From: Aulostomus chinensis
Taxonomy: Eukaryota; Chordata; Actinopteri; Syngnathiformes; Aulostomidae
Assembly (NCBI GenBank): GCA_037954235.1
Contig: JBBMOA010000019.1
Location: forward strand, 14,892,305 to 14,956,304
Direction of reading: 5' to 3'
DNA length: 64,000 bases
Shown here: in pieces, positions 35,601-42,690 of the stretch
How the letters are laid out: each line of letters begins with the position of its first letter
Position numbering within the stretch: position 1 is the stretch's first letter
Program-made: the position numbers and the translations under genes
The notes under the pieces: generated by a model
Seen by the model: only the letters and a program-made list of their open reading frames with translations
Databases searched by the model: none
What the model was told of the DNA's origin: nothing

Positions 35601-36382
35601 AGTTGGTTTTCTCCCCTCAAAAAAGATGTGGAACAAGATGTTTCTGACATGAACATCAAGACAGCAGCACTGCAACACAACAGGAGCCATGAATGGGGCT
35701 TAAAAATGTGCTTGAGCTCCTTTTTTAGCCTTTTAATACGGAAGCTAATAGCCTTTTAATACGGAAGCTAATAGCCTTTTAATACGGAAGCTAATAGCCT
35801 TTCAAAACAGAAGCTAAATGCTAACGTGGAAGTCAACTTACAACCTGGCTAATGTTAAAACAAACATTGCAAGTCACTACGCTAACCTGCTCATCCACTT
35901 GCATTCATCGGGCTAAGCTAACTAGCTGTTCACTGGTCTCTGATGGACTCCAGCTCCCAGGAAGGACATTAACCTTCCTGTCTGGTTCTGAGGACCACGA
36001 CAAATATATCCCAAAAAAAGTTAGCGTGTTCTTCGAATGGAGAAATTACAAACACCAGCGAAGTTCCAGCCGAGGGGTCACAAGGTCATTCTGAACCCTG
36101 ACTGCCGATTTCACGGGCAAATACAAAAAAAAAGAAAAGAATCAAAGGTCAATAAAAAAGCAACAAATATAGACAATCTTCCTGCCTCCTGGCTGTGTTA
36201 TCTTTGAATTAATCATGCGATTAGACAGAGCTTCTGTCAGTGAATGTAGTCGAGTGAATGACAGGAAGAGCAGATGTAAAAGCCCTGGTCTGGTCAAGAG
36301 AACATGAAGTTTAAACAGACTCTGACTTACCGCCAAGGCCTGCAGCCTCTCTTTGTGGAGCTGAGCCTCCTCACACGACATC
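3089..36382 (-). CDS. palm2: Paralemmin-2-like gene, seven coding exons (gene-level entry)
   Basis: Paralemmins are lipid-anchored phosphoproteins on the cytoplasmic face of the plasma membrane, linked to membrane dynamics and cell shape. The coding join on the minus strand is 36381-36331, 26983-26903, 20430-20309, 6396-6282, 5714-5693, 4814-4689, 3963-3089. All introns are GT-AG, the phases are 0,0,2,0,1,1, and the total is 1389 nt plus stop (463 residues). Residues about 4-123 form a heptad-rich coiled coil containing LHKERLQALA, EKRKRQTEIE, RWLLQG and LESEESKISAKEQ. Residues 207-221 read GVKVYDDGRKVVYEV, residues 344-356 read VTMVFLGYQDVED, and the protein ends RCQCCILM. The LESEESKISAKEQ block, as I remember the family, is typical of paralemmin-2 and missing from paralemmin-1. 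Palmdelphin shares the fold but lacks a CaaX box. Family assignment is very secure; the paralog is probable. In mammals PALM2 lies next to AKAP2, but nothing past position 1 can be seen. Confidence 0.9.
4689..4814 (-). CDS. palm2: palm2 coding exon 6 (linker, in-frame cassette)
   Basis: This 126-nt exon runs from acceptor caatag to donor CCTG|gtaagac. Two bases finish the Asp from the microexon, 41 codons follow (including SAPLSDCTDPNP, VLAKQSRIGPPAP and EYTTPRP), and a final G joins exon 7 as Ala. The segment is Pro/Ser-rich and probably disordered. Both ends are phase 1 and the length is 42 codons, so it could be included or skipped without changing the frame. Sequence similarity to relatives is weak beyond the first dozen residues; phase and splice sites carry the call. 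Confidence 0.8.
4879..5208. repeat. CA/GT-rich simple sequence in palm2 intron 5
   Basis: A block of interrupted CA runs at 4881-5020 is followed by a GT run near 5181-5208. Open frames across it encode only low-complexity repeats and are not genes. Confidence 0.9.
5237..5310. repeat. (TG)n microsatellite in palm2 intron 5
   Basis: A nearly pure TG run. Read in the direction of palm2 transcription it is a CA repeat downstream of the microexon. Confidence 0.98.
5604..5680. repeat. (GT)n microsatellite next to the palm2 microexon
   Basis: A run of about 77 bp that is a CA repeat in the palm2 pre-mRNA. It begins 12 bases after the donor of the 22-nt exon. Intronic CA repeats near a donor are known binding sites for hnRNP L and can raise or lower exon use; that role here is inference. 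Confidence 0.97.
5693..5714 (-). CDS. palm2: palm2 coding exon 5, 22-nt microexon
   Basis: This is a 22-nt exon between tttcag and GGAG|gtatgag. It encodes SLMTQDG plus one base, which with exon 6 makes an Asp, giving QDGDATGCM. That resembles the DGDA segment at the same point of paralemmin-2. Only an exon of 1 mod 3 can connect exon 4 (ends phase 0) to exon 6 (needs two bases), so this exon is also required by phase. Skipping it would shift the frame. A long CA repeat of the transcript starts 12 bases past its donor. Confidence 0.75.
5860..6150. repeat. Diverged minisatellite-like repeat, units of roughly 40-60 bp
   Basis: The phrases aagttacatctcgttgccat, aagttaaatctcatggtcat, aagtcacatctcatggccac and tcacatatctcatgaccag recur, each followed by an A-rich ATAAA-like stretch. 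The spacing varies. It lies in palm2 intron 4 and shows no coding potential. Confidence 0.65.
6282..6396 (-). CDS. palm2: palm2 coding exon 4 (LESEESKISAKEQ, end of coiled coil)
   Basis: This 115-nt exon runs from acceptor tttgcag to donor AAG|gtatag. One base completes the Arg from exon 3, then 38 codons follow: LESEIGALESEESKISAKEQ, VLRERLKETERS, IEDLQK. This is the block that points to paralemmin-2 rather than paralemmin-1: LESEES, then I-S-A-K-E-Q, then LKETE appear in the same order in remembered PALM2. It ends the coiled-coil half of the protein in phase 0. Confidence 0.92.
7894..7959. repeat. (CA)n microsatellite
   Basis: A pure CA run of about 66 bp. Confidence 0.98.
8340..8985. mobile_element. 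Foldback (MITE-like) element, family 1, copy A
   Basis: The left arm contains agctgactgctagttagctt followed by agcgcaaagaatggtagtgg. The right arm is its inverse, with ccacccactgtcattcatg then gctaagctaactagcagtca. The outer right end reads ggttgg-like text ending in cctttaaggaag, matching the ends of copy B at 12090-12662. The outer left end is decayed, so boundaries are approximate. No protein is encoded. Its superfamily cannot be told from these ends. Confidence 0.65.
9010..9130. repeat. Fragment of a common fish interspersed repeat
   Basis: The text around ggggctcagtatcttgctca, aggatacttggacatg and gaggatcgaaccagcaacc is the kind of phrase found in dispersed fish repeats, with a GATCGAACC segment that resembles the complement of a pol III B box. 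Too little remains to name the family. Confidence 0.4.
10380..10640. repeat. Probable fragment of an interspersed repeat
   Basis: The phrases aacagtaaaggccccgaggt, aggtcctattggacaaatag and gagcagcgaccctttttaag resemble a dispersed fish repeat I remember. The remnant has no intact gene and its class is uncertain. Confidence 0.35.
11319..11371. repeat. (GT)n microsatellite
   Basis: A pure GT run. Confidence 0.98.
12090..12662. mobile_element. Foldback (MITE-like) element, family 1, copy B
   Basis: The left arm starts ccttaaaggagcacacagcc, then attttgggaattgtccatcc and tccccagagccag. The right arm gives the inverse, with tttgtggaggatggacaata, ggaatatttcccaaagtgtt and ggtgttcttgg. Inside are further inverse pieces around agctggctgctagtgagctt and gtgctaagctaac. 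The centre is unrelated filler. This is a non-autonomous inverted-repeat element with no open frame. Confidence 0.75.
14524..14933 (-). pseudogene. Coding-like relic in two overlapping frames, unrecognised
   Basis: A frame from ATG 14920 gives 112 residues with unusual non-repetitive composition (MSECGSSSGSFTDIPIINMD, then GLSKHREAYSRGK). Another frame carries a second plausible segment (VFVQRVLPQLQDEFLKFASR) that would continue the first if one frameshift lay near 14640-14720. I cannot name a family. It could be a decayed transposon gene, a retrocopy, or chance. It has no clear splice sites tying it to palm2. Confidence 0.25.
15447..15501. repeat. (CA)n microsatellite
   Basis: A pure CA run preceded by a short CT run. 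Confidence 0.98.
19432..19515. repeat. 25-bp minisatellite, about 3.4 units
   Basis: The unit gctaacgtatatctgatgca plus gctaa is repeated three times and followed by gctaacgtt. The first unit differs at two positions; the second and third are identical, which suggests recent duplication. Confidence 0.95.
20309..20430 (-). CDS. palm2: palm2 coding exon 3 (SKAMRDRWLLQG)
   Basis: This 122-nt exon lies between a cctcag acceptor and an AG|gtaagg donor. It encodes SKAMRDRWLLQGVGVDDEEA, then a Glu/Gln/Arg-rich stretch ending in ENMIQ plus the first two bases of an Arg codon (phase 2). The RWLLQG block and the acidic linker are diagnostic of the paralemmin/palmdelphin family. Human PALM2 has a slightly longer linker here. 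The split Arg is completed by the G that opens exon 4, which supports the join. Confidence 0.9.
24050..24091. repeat. (GT)n microsatellite
   Basis: A GT run with minor interruptions at both ends. Confidence 0.97.
25155..25735. mobile_element. Foldback (MITE-like) element, family 2, copy A
   Basis: The left arm has gaatgcagaaagagacagcc and agttagcttgaagctaatag followed by caactgacagctaat. The right arm is its inverse with agctgtcagtcgtcattagc, ttcaagctaaatgaatgtgg and cttcctgcattctgaaaggt. The left end reads ttaaagtgatacttcaccca and the right end caaatgacacttattgatt. There is no internal gene. Copies B (33060-33600) and C (37275-37500) share the same arms. Confidence 0.7.
26450..26600. repeat. 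Fragment of a dispersed fish repeat
   Basis: The text ctcaggcaggttgttccagg, then aaaaacccggccccctgtcg, matches phrasing I associate with a common fish repeat. It is short and its family cannot be named. Confidence 0.35.
26903..26983 (-). CDS. palm2: palm2 coding exon 2 (EKRKRQTEIE, coiled coil)
   Basis: This 81-nt exon encodes 27 residues, starting EKRKRQTEIEDKRRHLDDL and ending QLQHLK. It is bounded by the acceptor ccccag and the donor AAG|gttggt. It is phase 0 at both ends, so it could be skipped without a frameshift. Strong alternating charge and heptad leucines support a coiled coil. The match to the paralemmin EKRKRQTEIE block is close to residue-for-residue. It is too short and lacks a Met, so it must be found by splice sites rather than as an open frame. 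Confidence 0.9.
27570..27635. repeat. (TG)n then (CT)n compound microsatellite
   Basis: A TG run at 27570-27592 is followed by a CT run at 27604-27635. Open frames here are low-complexity only. Confidence 0.97.
32325..32368. repeat. GT/GA compound microsatellite
   Basis: A GT run passes directly into a GA run. Confidence 0.9.
32459..32636. repeat. Two (CA)n microsatellites
   Basis: CA runs at 32459-32493 and 32604-32636, separated by about 110 bp of ordinary sequence. Confidence 0.97.
33060..33600. mobile_element. Foldback (MITE-like) element, family 2, copy B
   Basis: The left arm reads ctgaatgcagcaagagcgag then ttggcttgaagctaatagag. The right arm is its inverse with gcagttagcttcaagctgag and gctggctcttcctgcattct. 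The centre is A+T-rich. Boundaries are approximate and no target duplication could be fixed. Confidence 0.65.
35726..35817. repeat. 23-bp minisatellite, four units
   Basis: The unit tagccttttaatacggaagc plus taa is repeated in head-to-tail order at 35726, 35749, 35772 and 35795. The first three units are identical; the fourth differs at three positions. Confidence 0.96.
35880..36036. mobile_element. Half copy of foldback family 1 (copy C)
   Basis: The text gcattcatcgggctaagcta then actagctgttcactggtctc, ending in aaatatatcccaaaaaaagt and tagcgtgttcttcg, parallels the right arms of the copies at 8340 and 12090. The left arm is missing or unrecognisable. Confidence 0.5.
36331..36382 (-). CDS. 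palm2: palm2 first recognised coding exon (LHKERLQALA)
   Basis: Reading from ATG at 36381 gives 17 codons, MSCEEAQLHKERLQALA, ending in phase 0 at the donor GCG|gtaagt. The LHKERLQALA part matches the N-terminal start of the paralemmin coiled coil. The base before the ATG is G, preceded by a long pyrimidine tract and CAG, so position 36382 looks like the first base of an internal exon. A second CAG falls inside the reading frame just before the LHKERL codons, so the exon could instead begin at 36360. The 3' end of the exon is certain. The 5' end and the use of this ATG are not. Confidence 0.8.
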
Positions 36383-36648
36383 CTGAGGGGGGAGAGCAGG
36401 GGAGAGGGGGTGGGGGGGTGAAAGGAGAATGAGAGGTGAGAATTTTTGGGAGAGCTGGAGCCCCTCAGTGAGAGATAGAGAGACGGAGTGGTGAGGGAAA
36501 TAGAGGAGAGAGGAAGGACAGGAGGAGGAGGAGTATCCAGACGAGGTCCTTCCTCAGCAGTAATCCAAGCACAGAGAGGAGAAGAAGAAGGAGCTCGTAC
36601 TCAGAGGACCCAGGGATCTCTCACTCACTGGACATGTGTCTCACACTA

Positions 36649-36682
36649 ACATTCTCTCTCTCTCTCTCTCTTTCTCTCTCTC
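36649..36682. repeat. (CT)n microsatellite
   Basis: A CT run inside a longer pyrimidine-rich tract. Confidence 0.95.
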
Positions 36683-37274
36683 CCTCCGTCTCTATCACCC
36701 ACGCTTTCTTTTGGCTCTCTGTCTCTCCTCCCATTTGTCCCCTCCCTCTTTCTCTCTCTCTCTTTTTTAGGCATGAGCCATGTGTGATTAAACAGCTGGG
36801 AGGAGCAGCTGAGAGAGAGGGAGAGAGAAGAGGAAGGGTAGGAGGAGGAGAGAAGTGACAGCATGAAGTTAGAGAGAGAGAGGAATTGCAAAAAAAAATT
36901 AAAGAAGCAGAAGACAGGAAAAAGGAAGCAAAGGTATAATGTGTCATATTTGACAGCTGAGATGGGAGACAGTGGAAAGTAGCGCGTCATAGTTTGAAGG
37001 CTGTTCATTTTGCAGTTTATCTGCTTTCCATTAGCAGGGTGAAAGAAATAAATGGACGATTACAAACTTACTCTGGTCATACATGAGGAAAATGCTACCT
37101 CTGGGAGAACGGGAGGACTTCAGAGAAGAGGATAGGAACCAAAATCTACGCGAACCCAGTGGTGACAGCTCTTAGAGGGCTGCAGTCGTAGAAGCTGGAG
37201 TTATGTTGTATGACTGCAAGATGGTTAAAGTTCTGGTCAGGTTTAGGCTTACACACCACTTGGTATCCCCGATG

Positions 37275-37500
37275 TGGGTAAAGTACGTACTTCGCCTCAG
37301 CAATACTCCAAAATAGGTGTCTTTACTCTATGAAGAAGTTTTTTTTTTCCCCCCTTCCTTCATTAATTCAACATGACTCCAGAATGAAGAAAGAGCCAGC
37401 CACGTGTATTGAGCTTGTAGCTGGTGATGAGTGCCGGCAACAGCTAAGTGCCAGAATATGTACTTTTAACAACCCATTTGAATTCAGCTACAAACAAACA
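37275..37500. mobile_element. Half copy of foldback family 2 (copy C)
   Basis: The text ctccagaatgaagaaagagc, cagccacgtgtattgagctt and gtagctggtgatgagtgccg follows the left arm of the copies at 25155 and 33060. No right arm was found. Confidence 0.5.
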
Positions 37501-37851
37501 GTCAAACCATAACCCCTCCAGTTCTGAACGCCTGAATCAGAAAGGCTGAGCCTGTCTTTGAGCTCAGCGCAGAAGAAAGAGAACCACGGAAACAACAGAC
37601 CGACCAGCTGACTGCATCCAACCCACGTTACAGCCCCTCCAGTCTCAGTTAGGCTCTACACTTGAGCGTTGGAACTTTAACTCTACACCCACTTGTTAAC
37701 GTTCCTCTATAGCTAACGTCAAACATGGGCTGCTCTAACAAAAGAAAAAACTCATTACAGAAATATTCATGCCTTGTTAAAATCACAAGTTGGCCCTGGG
37801 TCTTTCACCTGCTCTCTTCCCTGTTTTGACTCACACCAGAAGACTCATGAG

Positions 37852-38055
37852 CAGGGGTGGGCAACCGTGTGCCATGGAGGGCCGTGTGTATGCAGGTTCT
37901 CCTTCCAACCAAACACCTGAACAGGTGATTCCACTGATTAACACACCTTCAGCCACAGAAGAGTGTTAATCAGTGGAATCACCTGTTCAAGTGTTTGGCT
38001 AGAAGGAAAACCTGCATACACACGGCCCTCCATGGCACACGGTTGCCCAGGCCTG
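37852..38055. mobile_element. hAT-type MITE, 204 bp, with perfect 8-bp target duplication
   Basis: Both sides carry CTCATGAG (37844-37851 and 38056-38063), the 8-bp duplication expected of hAT transposition. The left end begins caggggtgggcaaccgtgtg. The right end, read inversely, begins caggcctgggcaaccgtgtg. The arms are about 92 bp, nearly perfect inverses, separated by a spacer of about 18 bp. The element encodes nothing and would form a long hairpin if transcribed. Confidence 0.93.
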
Positions 38056-38689
38056 CTCATGAGCAACCAACACAAATGGCAGTGAGCCAAATTTCCGTGG
38101 AAGTTGGTGACAAAGAGTTTCAGGGTTCTTGGCAGCACACTCAGCGCCATGACTATTCATTAGTATGTTGTATATTTATAGAAAATCTATTGTTATAATT
38201 CCAACTGTTTGCTACTTCAACAATTATTGTTGTTTTAGTGGATAGTTTCCTCAGCAAACAATGGGATTTAGAGAAAGACAATTAATTTACCTTTTAAATG
38301 ACAGAAATATAAATTTGGTGCACTTTCCTTACAAAATAATACACATTGGATACTTACAAAATTGTATAGTTTGTCTTTTTTTTTCTTTTTTTTTTAATTC
38401 ATGGCCCGTCACACCAAATATTGACCACAAATAAACTTGATGCCTGGGATGCTGCTTGAGCCACCGACCCCCTGAGGAGGAGCTGACAGCAGGTGTGAGA
38501 CAGAGACAGCTAGGCTAACACTGGTTGACGCTAGCTTTCTAAGATTAGCGGGGAAGTACCGTACTGGGTCAAAATGAGGTTTTTATGGTGCTGTCTGTGT
38601 ACTACTACAGTCTACTGATTCAGTCAGTGACAACATTGATTCAGCATTGTCAGGTCACTTTTGGGTTTTATATATTTATGAAACACAAA

Positions 38690-39160
38690 CAATTGTTCAT
38701 CAACAGCTAGCTTAATCCCAGTGTTGGCATGACATATTTTCCTTTAAACTGAAGCTGTATTCTTCACAACCAAAAAACTGTCCAATTATATTGCTAAAGC
38801 AGTCAAATGTTAACTATTAAGCAAAAAATCCAGAAAGCTTTATGTTAAACTCACTTTCAAGACTCACATATACATGAAAGCCCATCATCAGCTAGCTTAG
38901 TCCCAGTGTTTGCATGAAGTCCTGTAAGTGAAGCTACATTGTTCACACACTACAGGAACAAAAATGTCCATGTAGCCGTGTGCTGCTGAACATTTCTCAA
39001 GTGAAAGATTAAGCAAAAGTCCTTGACATAATGTACATTTTTTAAAAGATTTGAACCACCACCACTTGCTATCAACAACTAGCTTAGCCCCAATGTTAGC
39101 ATGAAGTCCTGTAGTCTCAGTCAAGATGCTAACATTTGCAGCCTGTGTCCACGCTGTTAG
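38690..39160. repeat. Diverged tandem repeat, period about 185 bp
   Basis: The phrase agctagcttaatcccagtgt recurs as agctagcttagtcccagtgt and aactagcttagccccaatgt at roughly 38703, 38887 and 39073. Linked text (gcatgaagtcctgta, gaagctacattgttcac) keeps the same order. A further partial unit appears near 39658-39720. The units have diverged widely, so the array is old. Confidence 0.75.
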
Positions 39161-40555
39161 CTTTGAGGCAGGTCCTACAAAATATAGTGAATAATGGCTG
39201 ATGGGTCACAGGCAGGTGACTTGAATATCAATAACATGCTCTGAAATGTGACCAGACATATTTTAAGCTTCATTACTCATCAGGTCCAAATCAGCCACTT
39301 AAAAACTCTGCGGGAGTAAAAAGAAGCCATCCTCCTGATATTACCCATCAGAGCTGTCAAAAAGTTTATTTCAGGAGCTAAACACTTAATTCTATCTCCC
39401 CTGGACAATAGAGTTTAGAGTGACTTGTTAAGCTATAAATATTTTTTTGTTTACAGAACGTCATCCTGAATTGCTTAATCTTCTACGAAACAATGCATCA
39501 GCTGCACAGTTCACAATGGAAAATAACATTTAAAACAGCAGCATCTTTAATCTGTGGGTGTGGATTTACAATGAGAAAACAACTGTGGGTGAATAATTTA
39601 TGTGTAGATGCCGATTGGTGTAATATAAAAGCCTATGAACGCATCACTACCCTTCAATGAAGCTTCATTATTCACGTACTACAACCACAAACCCATCCAA
39701 GTAGCTGTGCCTTGCTGGAAAGCAGCAGTGACCTGTCAATCACTGGCAAGTGCTGTACTGTAAACTGACCTTCTCGCTGGGGGTCATGCGATGTAGTTCT
39801 CTCTCTTATTAAACTACAACACACTGTTTCCTAAAGCAAGCAGAGACGTCGCCCACACAGAAACAATATTCCTGCTGACTCTTGAGTTTCTATTTCTGGC
39901 CGTTTGGTCATACATTTGTACGAGCACCTTTCAAAGTGTCATCAGTGGTCTTGCTGAGAACAAACAGCGGCTGCGATATAGTCTATGCAGATGAGCTTCT
40001 TTTGAACAACTCTGAAGAAGAAAGTGCCTCTTTCAGAGACACAGCACACCTTTGTGCGCACGCGAAGCAGCTTGTGTTTGTTTAAATGGGCCAAAGTTAT
40101 TTGTGTCCCAATTCTCTTCCTTCTGCTTCAGCTATCCGGGTTCCTCTTACTTCTCTTTCTTATTTTGCTTTCTTTCACCCCATTTCTTCCTTTCCTCCTT
40201 CTTTCCAGTTTAGTAGTCCTCCCCTCTTTTACACTCCTTTGGCATGTCCCCACGATTCATCTTCCTCCTTCCTTAATTGCTCTCCTCCCCTTTACATCAC
40301 TCCCTCCATGTCCCGTTGTTCTTTATTTTCTTCCCTATATTGCTTTCTGCATCTCTGCCCTCCATCCTTCCTCTCCTCCATCTACTCCCATCCCATCTCT
40401 TATCTATCCTTTCTCCTTACTCCTCTTGTTCAACCACCCTATCCCGCTCTTTCCTTTTTTCTCTATTCCTCCCTCCAGAAGTAGATGTCCTTATAAGGAG
40501 AAACAGCAGCAGTAGTCCAGGGCAATTCTTGAGGGAATACAGAAGCATGAAACAT

Positions 40556-40594
40556 ACACACACACACACACATACACACACACACACACACATA
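40556..40594. repeat. (CA)n microsatellite with TACA interruptions
   Basis: A CA run followed by CATA units and a poly-A of 18 bases near 40646. Confidence 0.95.
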
Positions 40595-42650
40595 CATACA
40601 TACATACAAAGACAAAGATACACACACTCTACTCCACGAGGGCAAAAAAAAAAAAAAAAAAAGAGTATCATAAATAACTGCAGCTGGAGAGTATCTGTGC
40701 TGTAAAACCCTGGGCAGATGCAAGACTTGAATAAATCAGAAATGTCTGGTCAGTCTCCATATTTGCATGTAAAAAGCGAAATGTTAAGGTAGACCGGTGA
40801 TGTTGATGTTGTCAATCAATGTGGAGCTGATGAAAGTCATGTTAACCATATATGGTCATATGAACGTGCGATGATATCTTGTCCACACCGACACATGTAC
40901 ACGAGTATCTCGTAGACGGGAGACTTAAGGGCCCCTGGCCTTCTTATCTGATGCGTGATGTAGAAATGTTCCCATGCCATTTTTGTCTCGGCTTACATGC
41001 GGCTGATACTGATAGACCAGTGTGTTAAAATATGTTTAAAAAAACAAAAAAAACAAACAGGTCCAGGCATTATTTGATCTGCTACAGTTTTTAAACACGC
41101 CGTGTATCAGCTTTCTCCTTCTTCAGGGTGTCTTGTGCAAATGCAAGAAAAAGCAAAACTTACAAATTATTGCCTTTGTTGGTATGTTTTTAAGTGTTCA
41201 TTTCTTTTTTCATGTTGTAAAGAGACTGTGCAGTGTAGTGTTGTCACACTACTAAAGTTAGACCTGATTTCTTGATAAGATGAATCAGCTCTACACTGTT
41301 TCAAAGCTGCGCTGACTGATACAGCGAGCCAGGACTCTAGCAACAATATGCCCTTTGAAAAAAAGTCCCATAAGATGACAAAGCCATCGAGAATTACAAC
41401 ATGACTCATGAAGTTTTTGTCCTTCAGCTCTTTCTTTAGATTTTACTGCTGCAACTTTCCTGTTTGGTTCTTTCAAGATTCTCTTTGGTCATCGTACTGC
41501 ACACAGACGCCAAAACTCCTCCAGCTCTCACTGGCGTCACACCCAGAAGCTCCTCAGAGTTGAGACACAAACGGTGTTCAGGAGAGTGAATGATTGGGCA
41601 GCCCCACTGTTTGCTAACGAGTTAGCCATTGCAACTAAGGGATGGTATTTAAATGTTACATTGAGAGATGGCAGTCAAATTAAGACATATGATAGTACAA
41701 TTCCGATACATTGAACTGGAACCGTTTTTTTCTTGAGATGAGATGCTCATGTATTGAACACACTGAGGACAATTGTTTTGAGGGTCAATGAGGGAACATT
41801 ATTAACAGCAAGCTCATGCTTTTTCACATGTAGAGCAGAAAAGGCATTCCTTCAGCATTATTAATCATTTATTCATTCATTTATTTCAACAATAAACACG
41901 CAACACGTCACCCTGCCCCCATCCAAAAAATAAGAATTAACTAGATATTAATTTAAATTATGAATGTATTTGTGATGTATCGTGAAGTGTTAACGTGTTG
42001 TACTGCATGGCGGACATAAACCCAAGGGACGATTTCTAACACTTACATGAGGTTCAACATCATGGTAATGGAATGAAAACTGTCCTTTTTTCACACTGGA
42101 ACTTATTTATATACATTGCTACACACGCACACCCACACACACGTAGGATATAGATCATTACCTGTTGTGGTTCTCATAGTTTGTGAAACCAGACTCAGTT
42201 CTGCAGATGTCTGACTTTATAGCCAGCAGGAGCTGACGCTGACTTATGCTTGGCAGTTTCTGTTACAACTGGATTTACACCAAACATCCATTACTGTCTG
42301 TTGTCCTGCTCGCCATCATTACAAATCATGCTTATACAATGACAACTCTTTGGACTTGGCCTTTTCTTCTCTTGTATATTCATATATTTCGTACATCACT
42401 TTTTCGTAACTCTTACACTGTCATAAACGTCCTCCTCACCCCCTGAAATGCCGTCAACCCCGCCCCCCCCCCGCCCCCTCCATTCTGGCGTCAGTTTTGT
42501 TGGTAGGTCACCGGTGGAGACAACAGCATCATTGTTCCTCTGCATCGCCACACGACGACGCAATGACCTCACTGCACAGTCAGTCCAGCTCCGCCTCCCC
42601 CCTCATCCCAGCCCAGAGGTAATAGCCACCAGATGTGAAACCAGCGGCAG

Positions 42651-42652
<2 letters not shown>

Positions 42653-42690
<38 letters not shown>
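42653..42690. repeat. (CA)n microsatellite
   Basis: A CA run with one CG interruption. Confidence 0.96.

Larger units (their letters stand above)
26984..36330 (-). other. palm2 intron 1 of the recognised coding exons (9.3 kb)
   Basis: It holds several microsatellites, a family 2 foldback element, a 23-bp minisatellite and a half copy of family 1. I saw no exon in it that fits the phase-0 junction between LQALA and EKRK. Confidence 0.8.

Noticed and set aside
40024..40705. Frames of 130-163 residues on the plus strand
   Set aside because: These come from a CT-rich tract and a CA microsatellite; the residues are a monotonous Leu/Ser/Phe/Pro mix.
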